Notes: a model not told the origin generated them from the letters alone. A DNA stretch of 60,000 nt from Brevibacillus brevis (GCF_001039275.2 NZ_CP030117.1:205001-265000); one strand, 5' to 3'; counted from the stretch's first letter, positions 40,386-52,037 are shown. Made by a program: numbers and translations.

Positions 40386-40414
40386 TTTTCTCTTGACAGA
40401 GAGGAGGTACAAAG

Positions 40415-40747
40415 ATGGAAGCAAAAGCAGTTGCACGCAATATTCGCATCGCGTCTCGTAAAGTCCGCCTGGTGGTAGACTTGATCAGAGGCAAGCAAGT
40501 AGGTGAAGCTTTGGCGATCTTGAAACACACGCCAAAGGCAGCTTCTCCAGTTGTTGAAAAACTACTGAAGTCGGCTATTGCAAACGCTGAGCACAACTAT
40601 GAGATGGATCCAAACAGTCTCGTAGTGGGTAAAATCTTCGTAGACCAAGGTCCTACGTTGAAGCGTTTCCGTCCGCGCGCTATGGGTCGCGCTAGCCGCA
40701 TCCATAAACGCACGAGCCACATCACAGTGGTACTAAACGAGAAATAA
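40415..40747 (+). CDS. rplV: 50S ribosomal protein L22
   Basis: A 110-residue uL22 whose beta-hairpin lines the exit tunnel. The N-terminus has [22 protein letters not shown] and the C-terminal hairpin contains [20 protein letters not shown], the segment associated with macrolide resistance when altered; it looks intact. GAGGAGGT precedes the ATG. Confidence 0.98.
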   Translation: MEAKAVARNIRIASRKVRLVVDLIRGKQVGEALAILKHTPKAASPVVEKLLKSAIANAEHNYEMDPNSLVVGKIFVDQGPTLKRFRPRAMGRASRIHKRTSHITVVLNEK

Positions 40748-40760
40748 GGAGGGATTACGT

Positions 40761-41423
40761 GTGGGTCAAAAGGTAAGCCCGGTAGGTCTTCGGATCGGTG
40801 TCATTCGTGACTGGGAGTCCAAATGGTACGCTGACAAGGACTTCGCAACTCTGTTGCACGAAGACTTGAAAATCCGTAAGTATGTAAAAGGGCGTCTGAA
40901 AGATGCTGCTGTATCCACGATCGAAATCGAACGCGCAGCTAATCGCGTGAACGTTACGATTCACACCGCTAAGCCTGGTATGGTAATTGGTAAAGGTGGA
41001 GCTGAGGTTGAAACTCTGCGTAAATCTTTGACTGAGCTGACTGGCAAACGCGTTCATATCAATATCAACGAAATCAAACGTCCGGATCTGGATGCTACTC
41101 TGGTAGCTGAAAATATTGCACGCCAATTGGAAAACCGCATTTCTTTCCGCCGTGCGCAAAAGCAATCGATCACTCGTACGCTGCGCTCTGGTGCTAAAGG
41201 TATCAAAACCTTGGTAAGCGGTCGTCTTGGCGGCGCGGACATCGCACGTTCTGAAGGTTACAGCGAAGGTACTGTTCCACTTCACACATTGCGCGCTGAC
41301 ATCGACTACGGTACTGCTGAAGCACATACCACTTATGGTCGCATCGGTGTTAAAGTGTGGATCTATCGTGGAGAAGTCCTTCCAGCGAGAAAGAACGTCG
41401 CTACTGAGGAAGGAGGCAAGTAA
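40761..41423 (+). CDS. rpsC: 30S ribosomal protein S3
   Basis: A 220-residue uS3 forming the mRNA entry channel with S4 and S5. The start [21 protein letters not shown] and the KH-domain loop [12 protein letters not shown] are conserved. It starts with GTG at 40761, after AAGGAGGG. rplP begins two bases after its stop. Confidence 0.98.
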   Translation: MGQKVSPVGLRIGVIRDWESKWYADKDFATLLHEDLKIRKYVKGRLKDAAVSTIEIERAANRVNVTIHTAKPGMVIGKGGAEVETLRKSLTELTGKRVHININEIKRPDLDATLVAENIARQLENRISFRRAQKQSITRTLRSGAKGIKTLVSGRLGGADIARSEGYSEGTVPLHTLRADIDYGTAEAHTTYGRIGVKVWIYRGEVLPARKNVATEEGGK

Positions 41424-41425
41424 TC

Positions 41426-41860
41426 ATGTTGACGCCAAAACGCGTGAAACACCGTAAACAACACCGCGGGAAAATGGCTGGTAACGCAAAAGGCGGTACT
41501 ACTGTTGCGTTCGGTGAATACGGATTGCAAGCAATGGAGCCATCTTGGGTAACTAACCGTCAGATCGAGGCAGCTCGTATCGCGATGACTCGTTACATCA
41601 AACGTGGTGGTAAAGTTTGGATTAAAATTTTCCCAGATAAACCAGTAACACAAAAACCGCTCGAAGTCCGCATGGGTTCCGGTAAAGGTTCTCCTGAGAA
41701 ATGGGTAGCGGTAGTGAAGCCAGGCAAGATCATGTTCGAACTTGCTGGTGTTCCTGAAGAAGTCGCTCGCGAAGCTATGCGTCTGGCTATGCACAAACTG
41801 CCAATCAAGTGCAAGTTCGTGAAGCGTGAAGAAGTGGGTGGTGACGCACATGAAGGCTAA
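41426..41860 (+). CDS. rplP: 50S ribosomal protein L16
   Basis: A 144-residue uL16 near the A-site tRNA elbow. [15 protein letters not shown] opens the protein, and [20 protein letters not shown] is a strong signature. AAGGAGGC at the end of rpsC supplies the ribosome binding site. rpmC overlaps its last 11 bases. Confidence 0.98.
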   Translation: MLTPKRVKHRKQHRGKMAGNAKGGTTVAFGEYGLQAMEPSWVTNRQIEAARIAMTRYIKRGGKVWIKIFPDKPVTQKPLEVRMGSGKGSPEKWVAVVKPGKIMFELAGVPEEVAREAMRLAMHKLPIKCKFVKREEVGGDAHEG

Positions 41861-42047
41861 TGAGTACCGTAATTTGACCACTGCCGAGATCGAACAAAAC
41901 GTTACTTCTTTGAAAGAAGAGTTGTTCAACCTTCGTTTCCAGCTGGCTACGGGTCAACTCGAAACCACATCTCGTATTAAACAAGTGCGTAAGGATATTG
42001 CTCGTGCGAAAACCGTCCTGCGCCAGAGAGAATTGGGAATCGGCTAA
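41850..42047 (+). CDS. rpmC: 50S ribosomal protein L29
   Basis: A 65-residue uL29, two long helices next to the tunnel exit. [16 protein letters not shown] and [15 protein letters not shown] are characteristic. The ATG at 41850 overlaps rplP by 11 bases, with GGGTGGTGA as ribosome binding site; the frame extends upstream but that part is out-of-frame rplP. Confidence 0.97.
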   Translation: MKANEYRNLTTAEIEQNVTSLKEELFNLRFQLATGQLETTSRIKQVRKDIARAKTVLRQRELGIG

Positions 42048-42069
42048 TTATAGGAAGGAGGTTTGAACG

Positions 42070-42336
42070 ATGACCGCAGATCGCAATATGCGTCGAACAG
42101 TTGTAGGTCGCGTTGTTTCCGACAAGATGGATAAAACCATTGTTGTTCTTGTTGAAACTTACAAGACACATCCTTTGTACGGCAAACGCATGAAATTCTC
42201 GAAAAAGTTCAAGGCTCACGACGAGAACAACACGGCAAAAGTGGGCGACATCGTAGAAATCATGGAAACTCGTCCATTGTCGAAAGACAAGCGTTTCCGT
42301 TTGGTACGTATCGTCGAAGAGGCAGTAATCGTATAA
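42070..42336 (+). CDS. rpsQ: 30S ribosomal protein S17
   Basis: An 88-residue uS17, an early-binding protein of the 30S body. The OB-fold signature [19 protein letters not shown] and the block [20 protein letters not shown] are present. GGAAGGAGG precedes the ATG. Confidence 0.98.
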   Translation: MTADRNMRRTVVGRVVSDKMDKTIVVLVETYKTHPLYGKRMKFSKKFKAHDENNTAKVGDIVEIMETRPLSKDKRFRLVRIVEEAVIV

Positions 42337-42377
42337 GTCAGATTTTCGGATATTAATTCCGAAAGGAGGAACAGTAA

Positions 42378-42746
42378 ATGATCCAAACTCAGACGAGATT
42401 GGCTGTTGCTGACAACTCCGGTGCAAAGGAACTCATGTGCATCAAGGTTCTGGGTGGTTCCGGTCGTAAAACGGCGAACATCGGTGATGTTATCGTGTGC
42501 TCCGTAAAATCCGCTACACCCGGCGGCGTTGTCAAGAAAGGTCAAGTAGTTAAAGCGGTAGTAGTACGCACAGTAAGCGGCGTTCGTCGTAACGATGGTT
42601 CTTACATCCGTTTCGATGAAAATGCAGCTGTAGTTATCAAAGACGATCAATCCCCACGTGGTACTCGTATCTTTGGACCTGTGGCTCGTGAGCTCCGCGA
42701 TAAGGATTTCATGAAGATCATCTCTCTGGCTCCAGAGGTTATCTAA
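42378..42746 (+). CDS. rplN: 50S ribosomal protein L14
   Basis: A 122-residue uL14 at the subunit interface. [20 protein letters not shown] and [19 protein letters not shown] are conserved. AAAGGAGG precedes the ATG. Confidence 0.98.
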   Translation: MIQTQTRLAVADNSGAKELMCIKVLGGSGRKTANIGDVIVCSVKSATPGGVVKKGQVVKAVVVRTVSGVRRNDGSYIRFDENAAVVIKDDQSPRGTRIFGPVARELRDKDFMKIISLAPEVI

Positions 42747-42795
42747 TTGAACGGCAAAACTCAGGCAGTTTGTTCGATAGGAGGTGCACCAAGCG

Positions 42796-43110
42796 ATGCA
42801 CGTTAAAAAAGGCGACACTGTTATCGTAAATGCGGGCAAAGATAAAGGCAAAAAAGGTCGCGTTCTCGCTGCTTATCCAAAGAAAGAACGCGTTCTGGTT
42901 GAAGGTATCAACCTCGTGAAGAAACATAGCCGTCCGTCCCAAGCTAACCCGCAAGGTGGCATTGTGACTCAAGAAGCAGCTATTCACGTATCCAACGTAT
43001 CTTTGATCGATCCGAAGTCCGGAAAAGCTACTCGCATCGGTTACAAAGTTTTGGATAACGGCAAGAAAGTTCGGTACGCGAAAAAGTCTGGCGAAGTACT
43101 CGACAAGTAG
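42796..43110 (+). CDS. rplX: 50S ribosomal protein L24
   Basis: A 104-residue uL24, an assembly initiator with a KOW motif ([18 protein letters not shown]). The ATG at 42796 follows GGAGGTG; the in-frame GTG at 42784 overlaps it. rplE follows after 26 bases. Confidence 0.97.
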   Translation: MHVKKGDTVIVNAGKDKGKKGRVLAAYPKKERVLVEGINLVKKHSRPSQANPQGGIVTQEAAIHVSNVSLIDPKSGKATRIGYKVLDNGKKVRYAKKSGEVLDK

Positions 43111-43136
43111 TCAGGTTGGAAAGGAGGATATCCTAG

Positions 43137-43679
43137 ATGGCAACAAGATTGAAAGAAAAGTATACGAGCGAAATCGTGCCTGGTTTGATGAGCAAGTTCA
43201 ACTACACTTCCATCATGCAAGTGCCGAAAGTAGAAAAGATCATCATCAATATGGGTGTTGGCGAAGCGGTAGCTAACGCTAAGTCCTTGGATACTGCAAT
43301 TGAAGACCTGCAAATCATCGCTGGTCAAAAGCCTGTAGTAACAAAGGCTAAGAAATCCATCGCGGGTTTCAAATTGCGTGAAGGTATGCCGATCGGTGCG
43401 AAGGTAACTCTGCGCGGCGAGCGTATGTACCACTTCCTCGATAAATTGATGAACGTATCTCTCCCGCGTGTTCGTGACTTCCGTGGAATTTCTTCCAAGG
43501 CTTTTGACGGTCGCGGTAACTATACACTTGGTCTGAAGGAACAACTGATCTTCCCTGAGATCGAGTACGATAAAATTGATAAAGTTCGTGGTATGGACAT
43601 CGTTATTGTTACTTCCGCGAAAACGGATGAGGAAGCTCGTGAGTTGCTGACTCAAATGGGTATGCCATTCCGTAAATAA
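43137..43679 (+). CDS. rplE: 50S ribosomal protein L5
   Basis: A 180-residue uL5 of the central protuberance, binding 5S rRNA and the P-site t[22 protein letters not shown] and [17 protein letters not shown] are characteristic. AAAGGAGG precedes the ATG. Confidence 0.98.
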   Translation: MATRLKEKYTSEIVPGLMSKFNYTSIMQVPKVEKIIINMGVGEAVANAKSLDTAIEDLQIIAGQKPVVTKAKKSIAGFKLREGMPIGAKVTLRGERMYHFLDKLMNVSLPRVRDFRGISSKAFDGRGNYTLGLKEQLIFPEIEYDKIDKVRGMDIVIVTSAKTDEEARELLTQMGMPFRK

Positions 43680-43703
43680 ACCCACTCGTAAGGAGGGAAG
43701 AAT

Positions 43704-43889
43704 GTGGCAAAGAAATCAATGATCATCAAGCAACAGCGGGAGCCGAAGTTTGCAGTACGCGCGTACACTCGTTGCGAGCGTTGCGGACGTCCTCACTCCG
43801 TATTGCGCAAATTCAAACTCTGCCGTATTTGCTTCCGTGAACTTGCTTATAAAGGTCAAATTCCAGGCGTGAAAAAAGCAAGCTGGTAA
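43704..43889 (+). CDS. rpsZ: 30S ribosomal protein S14 type Z
   Basis: A 61-residue uS14 of the zinc-binding form: CERC and CRIC supply four cysteines. This short form is the usual one in the spc operon of Bacillales; a longer zinc-free paralog under Zur control may exist elsewhere. The start is GTG at 43704, after AAGGAGGG; the ATG at 43702 is out of frame. Confidence 0.97.
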   Translation: MAKKSMIIKQQREPKFAVRAYTRCERCGRPHSVLRKFKLCRICFRELAYKGQIPGVKKASW

Positions 43890-43916
43890 TTTGAAACGGG
43901 AAGGAGGTTTTCTCTC

Positions 43917-44315
43917 ATGGTTATGACTGATCCAATCGCAGATATGTTGACTCGCATCCGTAACGCCAACATGGTTCGCCACGAGAAGGTGGAAATCCCG
44001 GCGTCTACCATCAAGAAGGAAATCGCGCGCATTCTGAAAGAAGAAGGCTTCATCCGCGATGCGGAGTTTGTTGAAGACAACAAACAAGGAATCATCCGCG
44101 TATTCCTGAAGTACGGTACTAACAACGAGCGCGTCATCACAGGTCTGAAGCGTATCTCCAAACCAGGTCTTCGTGTATATGCGAAAAACAACGAAGTGCC
44201 AAAGGTTTTGGGTGGCCTCGGTTGCGCGATCATCTCTACATCCACTGGTGTAATGACTGACAAGCAAGCTCGTCAAGCTCATGTAGGTGGAGAAGTTCTC
44301 GCATACATTTGGTAA
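43917..44315 (+). CDS. rpsH: 30S ribosomal protein S8
   Basis: A 132-residue uS8, binding helix 21 of 16S rRNA and, in E. coli, repressing the spc operon. [20 protein letters not shown] and the end GGEVLAYIW are nearly identical to Bacillus. GGAAGGAGG precedes the first of two in-frame ATGs. Confidence 0.98.
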   Translation: MVMTDPIADMLTRIRNANMVRHEKVEIPASTIKKEIARILKEEGFIRDAEFVEDNKQGIIRVFLKYGTNNERVITGLKRISKPGLRVYAKNNEVPKVLGGLGCAIISTSTGVMTDKQARQAHVGGEVLAYIW

Positions 44316-44350
44316 TTAACAGATTGTAAATAGCACAGGAGGTGCACCAC

Positions 44351-44887
44351 ATGTCTCGTGTCGGTAGAAAACCGATCGTGGTCCCTGCAGGCGTTACCCT
44401 CACTCTGAACGGTACTGAGCTGACGGTAAAGGGCCCTAAGGGTCAACTCGTTCGTAGCTTCCATGAAGATATCAAAATCAACATCGCTGAAAACGAAGTA
44501 ATCGTTGAGCGTCCAAGCGATAACAAACTTCACCGTTCCCTGCATGGTACAACTCGTGCGCTGGTATCCAACATGGTAACTGGCGTATCTGAAGGTTTCA
44601 CTCGTACCCTGGAACTGGTCGGTGTAGGTTACCGTGCTGCCAAGTCTGGCAACGGTGTTACTCTCTCTCTTGGTTTCTCCCACCCAGTGGAAGTTACTCC
44701 AGAAGAGGGTATCGAAATCGATGTACCAAACCAAACCACTTTGGTGGTAAAAGGTATCAACAAAGAGCGCGTAGGCCAAATTGCTGCTGAAATCCGTTCT
44801 CTGCGTAAACCTGAGCCATACAAAGGTAAAGGTATCAAGTACAGCGATGAAGTTGTTCGTCGTAAAGAAGGTAAAAAAGGTAAATAA
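44351..44887 (+). CDS. rplF: 50S ribosomal protein L6
   Basis: A 178-residue uL6 near the sarcin-ricin loop. [15 protein letters not shown] and the C-terminal [15 protein letters not shown] are signatures. The ATG at 44351 follows AGGAGGTG; the in-frame GTG at 44342 overlaps that site. Confidence 0.98.
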   Translation: MSRVGRKPIVVPAGVTLTLNGTELTVKGPKGQLVRSFHEDIKINIAENEVIVERPSDNKLHRSLHGTTRALVSNMVTGVSEGFTRTLELVGVGYRAAKSGNGVTLSLGFSHPVEVTPEEGIEIDVPNQTTLVVKGINKERVGQIAAEIRSLRKPEPYKGKGIKYSDEVVRRKEGKKGK

Positions 44888-44919
44888 GCTTCTAGCTTCA
44901 TGAGAAAGGAGGCCGCTTA

Positions 44920-45282
44920 ATGTTTACGAAAGCTGATAAAAACAAAGCTCGGAAAAAACGCCACCTGCGAATCCGCAAACGCGTGATTGGTTCTACCATT
45001 CGCCCGCGTCTAAACGTTTTCCGTTCTTCTAAGCATATCTACGCTCAATTGATCGATGATGCAACTGGCGTAACACTGGTATCTGCATCTTCTTTGGATA
45101 AAGAGCTGGGCCTGAAAAATGGCGCTAACGTGGAAGCTGCTACAGCTGTTGGCACACTGATCGCTAAGCGTGCACAAGAAAAAGGTGCGACAGAAGTGAT
45201 TTTTGACCGCGGTGGTTACATTTATCATGGACGTATTAAAGCACTGGCAGAAGCAGCTCGTGAAGCTGGTCTGCAATTCTAA
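44920..45282 (+). CDS. rplR: 50S ribosomal protein L18
   Basis: A 120-residue uL18 binding 5S rRNA. The basic N-terminus is followed by [20 protein letters not shown] and the C-terminal [29 protein letters not shown] precedes the ATG. Confidence 0.98.
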   Translation: MFTKADKNKARKKRHLRIRKRVIGSTIRPRLNVFRSSKHIYAQLIDDATGVTLVSASSLDKELGLKNGANVEAATAVGTLIAKRAQEKGATEVIFDRGGYIYHGRIKALAEAAREAGLQF

Positions 45283-45300
45283 CAACAAGGAGGGTAAGGA

Positions 45301-45798
45301 ATGCGTATCGACCCTAGCAAATTAGAGCTCGAAGAAAAAGTAGTCGCAGTTAACCGTGTAGCAAAAACGGTTAAAGGTGGACGTCGTATGAGCTTCAGCG
45401 CCTTGGTTGTTGTGGGAGACCGTAACGGCCACGTAGGTGCTGGTATGGGTAAAGCTCAAGAAGTTCCAGACGCCATTCGCAAAGCGATTGACGATGCTAA
45501 GAAAAAATTGATCCGTGTACCGATGAGAGGAACAACTGTTCCGCACCAAGTACTGTGCCAATTTGGCGCTGGTAAGGTTCTCATCAAGCCTGCTGCCCCT
45601 GGTACAGGTGTTATCGCTGGTGGACCTGTTCGTGCCGTACTCGAACTGGCTGGTGTAGGCGATATTTTGAGTAAGTCTCTTGGTTCCAACAATCCTATCA
45701 ACATGGTCAACGCTACGCTGGAAGGTCTCGGCCGTCTGAAAACAGCGGAAGATGTCGCGAAATTGCGCGGTAAGACTGTTGACGAGTTGTTGGGTTAA
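45301..45798 (+). CDS. rpsE: 30S ribosomal protein S5
   Basis: A 165-residue uS5 of the mRNA entry channel and decoding fidelity. The S5 dsRBD-like domain has [20 protein letters not shown], the loop altered in spectinomycin resistance elsewhere; it looks wild type. [20 protein letters not shown] follows. AAGGAGGGT precedes the ATG. Confidence 0.98.
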
Positions 45799-45814
45799 TA
45801 AGGAGGGAATGAAC

Positions 45815-46000
45815 ATGGCAAAATTGCAAATCACCCTCAAACGCAGCCTGATCGGACGTACAGTAGATCAGCAAGACACTGTAAAAGCTCTGGGTCTTCG
45901 CAAAATCAACTCCACTGTAGTGAAGGAAGACAATCCTGCAATTCGTGGAATGGTTTTCAAAGTGAAGCACTTGGTAGAAGTGAAAGAAGTAGAAGCTTAA
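45815..46000 (+). CDS. rpmD: 50S ribosomal protein L30
   Basis: A 61-residue bacterial uL30: [18 protein letters not shown] and [13 protein letters not shown] chose the ATG at 45815; the in-frame ATG at 45809 is only one base from AGGAGGG (45801-45807). Confidence 0.97.
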
Positions 46001-46033
46001 TTGAACATCTCAATTAGTTAGGAGGTGCAACGT

Positions 46034-46474
46034 ATGAAATTGCATGAACTGCAACCTGCAGAAGGATCCCGTCACACTCGTAAGCGCATCGGTCGCGGTA
46101 TTGGTAGCGGTACTGGCAAAACTGCTGGTAAAGGTCACAAAGGTCAAAACGCTCGTTCCGGCGGAGGTGTTCGTCCTGGATTCGAGGGTGGTCAAAACCC
46201 ATTGTACCGTCGTCTGCCTAAGCGTGGTTTCACTAACATCAGCCGCAAAGAATTTGCGATTGTTAGCTTGGACGCGCTGAACCGTTTCGAAGAGGGCACT
46301 GTAGTAACACCTGAGCTGTTGAAAGAAACTGGTGTTATCAGCGCGCTGCGCGACGGTGTTAAGGTTCTTGCTAACGGTGAACTGACTGTGAAGCTGACTG
46401 TTAAAGCTCACAAGTTCTCCGGAGCTGCTGCTGAGAAGATCGCACAAGTCGGTGGAACAACCGAGGTGATCTAA
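46034..46474 (+). CDS. rplO: 50S ribosomal protein L15
   Basis: A 146-residue uL15 with the basic glycine-rich N-terminus ([19 protein letters not shown]) that threads into 23S rRNA. The ATG at 46034 follows AGGAGGTG; the GTG at 46025 overlaps it. Its stop overlaps the secY start (TAATG). Confidence 0.98.
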
Positions 46475-47769
46475 TGTTAGCGTCCTTAACTAACATTTTT
46501 AAAATTAGCGACCTACGTCGCAAGATCCTTTTTACGCTCATGATGCTGGTCGTTTTCCGGATCGGAAGCTTTGTGCCAGTTCCTAACGTAAATGTCGAGT
46601 TGTTTCAGCAGAATACAAACCAACTACTGGGCTTGTTGAACACCTTCTCAGGTGGAGCACTGCAAAACTTCTCGATTTTTGCCATGGGTATCATGCCGTA
46701 CATTACGGCATCGATTATCATGCAGCTGATGTCCATGGATGTTGTGCCTAAGCTTACGCAATGGGCTCGTGAAGGGGAAGTTGGTCGTCGCAAGATTGCC
46801 ACCGTTACCCGTTACGCTACCATCATCCTTGGTTTGATTCAGTCTGTAGGGATGACGATTGGATTCAACAATATGGCGCCTGGTTTGCTAAACGACACGT
46901 CGGTTAGCAGCTATGCACTCATTGCGTTGACTTTGACAGCTGGGACCGCATTCATGATGTGGATGGGGGAACAGATTACGGAAAAGGGTATCGGTAACGG
47001 GATTTCGATCCTGATCGTTGCCGGGATCGTTGCTGGATTGCCTAATGCAGCTGCGACGATTTACACCACGATGTTTGGTGATCCATCTGTAAACATCTTT
47101 TTCAGCATCGTCAAAGTTCTGCTTATCCTATTGGTGGTCCTCGCCATTATTGTCGGGGTTATCTTTATGCAGCAAGGTCTTCGTAAGATTCCAGTGCAAT
47201 ATGCGAAACGAGTGGTTGGACGCAAAATGTACGGTGGTCAATCTACCCACATTCCGCTGAAAATTAACTCTGCTGGTGTTATTCCTGTTATCTTTGCGGT
47301 ATCGCTGGTAATGTTCCCGTCAACGATTGCTCAGTTCTGGGTGGATGCATCTGGACAAGGATTTGCTAACTGGATTTATCAGAACTTCCAAGTCAACAAA
47401 CCATTAGGAATGACGCTTTACGCTATCTTGATTCTCGGATTCACCTACTTCTACACATTCGTACAGATCAATCCTGTACAAATGGCAGAAAACATGAGAA
47501 AAAATGGCGGTTACATTCCTGGTATCCGACCTGGTAAAAACACTGAGGTATTCATTACTCGTACATTAAACCGTTTAACATTGGCGGGCGCTTTGTTCCT
47601 GATGACAATTGCCATTTTGCCATTCTTCTTCGGTAGTATTGCAAACTTGCCGCAATCCATTTTCATCGGCGGTACATCGCTGTTGATCGTGGTCGGGGTA
47701 TGCTTGGATACAATGAAGCAGATTGAAAGTCAGATGATCAAACGCCACTACCAAGGGTTTATTAAGTAA
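46474..47769 (+). CDS. secY: Preprotein translocase subunit SecY
   Basis: A 431-residue channel protein with ten transmembrane helices. The plug and TM2 region has FSIFAMGIMPYITASIIMQL, and cytosolic loops with YAKRVVGRKMYGG and the C-terminal loop GIRPGKNTEVFI contact SecA and the ribosome. Translation is coupled to rplO by a one-base overlap. Its partner secE lies at 18.8 kb. In the 60-base gap to adk a weak AAAAGC/GCTTTT hairpin with T run could attenuate transcription. Confidence 0.98.
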   Translation: MLASLTNIFKISDLRRKILFTLMMLVVFRIGSFVPVPNVNVELFQQNTNQLLGLLNTFSGGALQNFSIFAMGIMPYITASIIMQLMSMDVVPKLTQWAREGEVGRRKIATVTRYATIILGLIQSVGMTIGFNNMAPGLLNDTSVSSYALIALTLTAGTAFMMWMGEQITEKGIGNGISILIVAGIVAGLPNAAATIYTTMFGDPSVNIFFSIVKVLLILLVVLAIIVGVIFMQQGLRKIPVQYAKRVVGRKMYGGQSTHIPLKINSAGVIPVIFAVSLVMFPSTIAQFWVDASGQGFANWIYQNFQVNKPLGMTLYAILILGFTYFYTFVQINPVQMAENMRKNGGYIPGIRPGKNTEVFITRTLNRLTLAGALFLMTIAILPFFFGSIANLPQSIFIGGTSLLIVVGVCLDTMKQIESQMIKRHYQGFIK

Positions 47770-47772
47770 TGA

Positions 47773-48474
<702 letters not shown>

Positions 48475-48480
48475 TTGCGA

Positions 48481-49227
48481 ATGATTATCCTAAAGTCGAA
48501 AGCAGAACTTGAGGTTATGCGCGAAGCTGGTCGTATCGTCGCACTCACCCATCAAGAACTGGCCAAGGCGATCAAGCCTGGTGTCACGACGAAGCAGCTA
48601 GACGAAATTGCCGAGACCTTTATTCGAAGCATGGGAGCAATTCCATCGTTTAAAGGCTATGGTGGCTTTTCAGGAAGTATCTGTGCTTCAGTCAATGAAG
48701 AACTCGTACACGGGATCCCAGGTAAACGGGCGTTGCAAGAAGGAGACATTATCAGTATCGACATTGGTGCCCAGTTTCAGGGTTACCATGGCGACTCCGC
48801 TTGGACGTATCCGGTCGGTCAGATTTCAACAGAAAACCAGAAGCTGCTCAGAGTAACGGAAGAGTCATTGTACAAGGGGCTTGAAAAAGCTGTTCCGGGT
48901 GGACGCTTATCCGATATCTCTCATGCGATTCAGGTTCATGCAGAAGCTGCCGGCTTCACACTCGTTCGCGAGTATGTGGGGCATGGGATCGGGCAAAACT
49001 TGCACGAAGATCCGCAGGTTCCTAACTACGGACCTCCTGATCGAGGACCGCGGTTAAAACCAGGCATGGTGTTGGCAATTGAGCCAATGGTAAATGCCGG
49101 CGAACGTTATGTCCGCACATTGGAGGACAATTGGACGGTAGTAACAGTGGATCGGAAAACTTGTGCTCATTTTGAACACACCATCGCGATTACGGAAGAT
49201 GGCTATGAGATTTTTACACGGACATAA
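48481..49227 (+). CDS. map: Methionine aminopeptidase, type I
   Basis: A 248-residue enzyme removing N-terminal methionine from nascent proteins. Metal ligands are visible in [29 protein letters not shown] and [10 protein letters not shown]. There is no zinc-finger N-terminal extension. I chose the ATG at 48481, nine bases after GAGGG; the TTG at 48475 is too close. Its 3' end overlaps a small reading frame that looks like a KOW-gene relic. Confidence 0.97.
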   Translation: MIILKSKAELEVMREAGRIVALTHQELAKAIKPGVTTKQLDEIAETFIRSMGAIPSFKGYGGFSGSICASVNEELVHGIPGKRALQEGDIISIDIGAQFQGYHGDSAWTYPVGQISTENQKLLRVTEESLYKGLEKAVPGGRLSDISHAIQVHAEAAGFTLVREYVGHGIGQNLHEDPQVPNYGPPDRGPRLKPGMVLAIEPMVNAGERYVRTLEDNWTVVTVDRKTCAHFEHTIAITEDGYEIFTRT

Positions 49228-49291
49228 AAACGGTAGTTCCGAACGGTTCGGGATTGTCGTCCAACGTGTCGACGATAAGTTCGTTGTGTGA
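49205..49291 (+). pseudogene. Probable remnant of a KOW-domain RNA-binding protein gene
   Basis: A 28-codon reading frame overlaps the end of map by 23 bases in another frame. Its second half, GSSERFGIVVQRVDDKFVV, resembles the KOW segment (GRD-G-x-V-V-x-D-x-F-V) of the L14e-like protein encoded between map and infA in Bacillales (YbzG type). The family's usual continuation, IADGDKRK or similar, is lost to a stop. It may be a relic or a very short real peptide. The call rests on pattern recognition alone. Confidence 0.45.
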
Positions 49292-49345
49292 TCATTTCGC
49301 AAAACTCATGGTCCGACTGAAGAGCAGAAGAAAGGAGAGTTTACC

Positions 49346-49564
49346 ATGGCAAAAGATGATGTAATTGAGGTGGAAGGTACGGTAATCGAACCTTTGCCAA
49401 ATGCTATGTTTCGAGTAGAATTAGAGAATGGACATAAAGTCCTTGCTCACGTCTCAGGAAAAATCCGCATGCACTTTATCCGTATCCTGCCGGGGGATAA
49501 AGTAACTGTTGAACTGTCGCCGTACGACTTAACCCGCGGACGTATTACGTACCGCTATAAATAG
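49346..49564 (+). CDS. infA: Translation initiation factor IF-1
   Basis: A 72-residue OB-fold factor that occupies the ribosomal A site during initiation. [20 protein letters not shown] and [15 protein letters not shown] are near invariant in Bacillales. GAAAGGAGAG precedes the ATG. It is followed by rpmJ-rpsM-rpsK-rpoA-rplQ. Confidence 0.98.
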   Translation: MAKDDVIEVEGTVIEPLPNAMFRVELENGHKVLAHVSGKIRMHFIRILPGDKVTVELSPYDLTRGRITYRYK

Positions 49565-49580
49565 TAAGCAAAACCCCTAG

Positions 49581-49712
<132 letters not shown>

Positions 49713-49733
49713 ACAAGGAGGTGCTTTTGACAC

Positions 49734-50102
49734 ATGGCACGTATTGCAGGCGTAGACTTGCCGCGCGAAAAACGCGTTGAAGTTGCTCTTACCTACATTT
49801 TTGGTATTGGCCGCCCCACGTCTCAAAAAATTCTGTCCGCTACTGGCGTAGACATGAACACTCGTGTTCGCGATCTGACAGAAGATGAAGTGAACAAACT
49901 TCGTGAGTACATCGACAAAACTGTGAAGGTGGAAGGTGACCTCCGTCGTGAGATCTCCCTCAACATCAAGCGTCTGATGGAAATCGGTTGCTTCCGTGGC
50001 ATCCGTCATCGTCGTGGACTTCCAGTTCGCGGTCAACGTTCTAAAACAAATGCTCGTACGCGTAAAGGTCCACGCCGTACAGTAGCAAACAAGAAGAAGT
50101 AA
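49734..50102 (+). CDS. rpsM: 30S ribosomal protein S13
   Basis: A 122-residue uS13 contacting P-site tRNA and bridging to the 50[21 protein letters not shown], and the basic tail [19 protein letters not shown], are characteristic. AAGGAGGTG lies about 11 bases from the ATG, a rather long spacing. Confidence 0.98.
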
Positions 50103-50118
50103 AGGAGGGTAATCTGAC

Positions 50119-50520
50119 ATGGCGAAAAGAAAACAAGCTACAGCAACTCGTACCCGTCGTCGTGACCGTAAGAATGTTGAAGTCGGCGTAGCACACATCC
50201 GCTCAACTTTCAACAATACGATTGTCACTATCACGGATCCACACGGTAACGCGATCTCTTGGTCCAGTGCTGGTTCCCTCGGCTTCAAAGGCTCCCGTAA
50301 AAGCACTCCATTTGCTGCGCAAATGGCTGCTGAAGCGGCTGCACGCGTTGCTATGGAACACGGTATGCGTTCCCTTGAAGTATCGGTAAAAGGCCCAGGT
50401 GCTGGTCGTGAAGCTGCGATCCGTTCCCTGCAAGCAACTGGTCTTGAAGTGAACATGATTAAAGACGTGACGCCAATTCCGCACAACGGTTGCCGTCCAC
50501 CAAAACGTCGCCGCGTGTAA
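50119..50520 (+). CDS. rpsK: 30S ribosomal protein S11
   Basis: A 133-residue uS11 of the 30S platform. [19 protein letters not shown] and the C-terminal [15 protein letters not shown] are signatures. AAAGGAGGG precedes the ATG. rpsD is absent from this position, as is usual in Bacillales. Confidence 0.98.
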   Translation: MAKRKQATATRTRRRDRKNVEVGVAHIRSTFNNTIVTITDPHGNAISWSSAGSLGFKGSRKSTPFAAQMAAEAAARVAMEHGMRSLEVSVKGPGAGREAAIRSLQATGLEVNMIKDVTPIPHNGCRPPKRRRV

Positions 50521-50676
50521 CTGGTTTATATCGTTCAGAACATGTCCATACTAGAATGGTAAATTCTGATTTATAGCTTGTCATGCACGCAAACGGTAAA
50601 CCGCCGGGGAAATTCCTGAGTGGGCACGTATGCGGCCCACCCAAGGATTTCGACGTTTTGAAGGAGGGTTTGTTTA

Positions 50677-51621
50677 ATGATAGAAATAGAAAAACCAAAA
50701 ATCGAGGTTGTGGAAGTTAGCGACGACAACTCGTATGGAAAGTTTGTTGTAGAACCTCTAGAGCGCGGATACGGAACTACCCTTGGCAACTCGCTGAGAC
50801 GAATTCTTCTTTCGTCCTTGCCAGGCGCGGCAGTTCGTACTGTTCAAATCGATGGGGTTCTTCACGAATTCTCTACGGTTGAAGGCGTCGTTGAAGATGT
50901 AACCGAGATCATCCTGAACATCAAAGGCTTGGCGCTGAAGATCCATTCCGATGAAGAAAAAGTAATCGAGATCGATGCAGAAGGCGAAGGCGTTGTCAAA
51001 GCGGGAGATATCCGTGCTGACAGTGATGTGGAGGTCTTAAACCCTGATCTTCATATTGCAACGTTGGCCAATGGCGGTCGTCTGCATATCCGCATGACAG
51101 CTGGACGTGGTCGTGGTTATGTTCAATCTGACGGAAACAAATCTGAGGATCTGCCTATTGGTGTGATTCCGATTGATTCGATCTACACGCCGATCAAGCG
51201 CGTTAACTATCAAGTGGAAAATACCCGTGTAGGGCAAATGACCAACTATGACAAGTTAACACTTGAGGTTTGGACTAACGGTAGCATCAGTCCGGAAGAA
51301 GCCGTGAGTCTCGGCGCAAAAATCATGACGGAGCACCTGAACTTGTTCGTTGGTCTGACTGACGAGGCGAAGGATGCAGAAATCATGGTAGAGAAGGAAG
51401 AGGACAAGAAAGAGAAAGTCTTGGAGATGACTATCGAAGAGCTCGATCTTTCCGTTCGTTCCTACAACTGCTTGAAGCGTGCCGGTATTAATACCGTGCA
51501 AGAGCTGACGCAGAAGACCGAAGAGGACATGATGAAAGTACGCAATCTGGGGCGCAAATCTCTTGAAGAAGTTCAAGAAAAGTTAGCTGAACTGGGCTTG
51601 TCCCTGCGCAGTGACGATTAG
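50677..51621 (+). CDS. rpoA: DNA-directed RNA polymerase subunit alpha
   Basis: A 314-residue alpha subunit. The N-terminal dimerisation domain has [20 protein letters not shown] and the C-terminal domain, which binds UP elements and activators, has [19 protein letters not shown]. An acidic, lysine-rich linker joins them. AAGGAGGG precedes the ATG. The 156-base upstream gap contains a TGGGC/GCCCA hairpin (about 50621-50643) but no clear promoter. Confidence 0.98.
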
Positions 51622-51677
51622 AATAGCAAACCAAGAGGCAAACTTTTGTTCTCTCGATTAAGAGGGAGGTAAACCAC

Positions 51678-52037
51678 ATGGCACAACGTAAATTGGGTCG
51701 TCGTAGCTCAGCTCGTAAAGCGCTGTTCCGCGACTTGGTAACAGACCTGATCATCAACGAGCGCATCGAAACTACAGAGATGAAGGCGAAAGAACTGCGC
51801 CCAATCGCTGAGAAAATGATCACGCTCGCGAAACGTGGCGATCTGCATGCTCGCCGTCAAGTTGCTGCTTTCGTTCGCAAAGAAGTTGCGAATGCTGAAG
51901 GCCGCGATGCTGTTCAAAAACTGTTCGATGAAATCGCTCCTCGCTTCAAAGAGCGCAACGGTGGATACACTCGTATCCTGAAAGCCGGCCCTCGCCGTGG
52001 CGACGCTGCTCCAATGGCGTACATCGAATTCGTTTAA
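51678..52037 (+). CDS. rplQ: 50S ribosomal protein L17
   Basis: A 119-residue bL17 near the tunnel exit. [20 protein letters not shown] and [20 protein letters not shown] are characteristic. GAGGGAGG precedes the ATG. It is last in the alpha operon. Confidence 0.98.

Noticed and set aside
40394..40399. TTGACA between rpsS and rplV as a promoter
   Set aside because: No acceptable -10 follows at 15-19 bases, and the genes are continuous with the operon.
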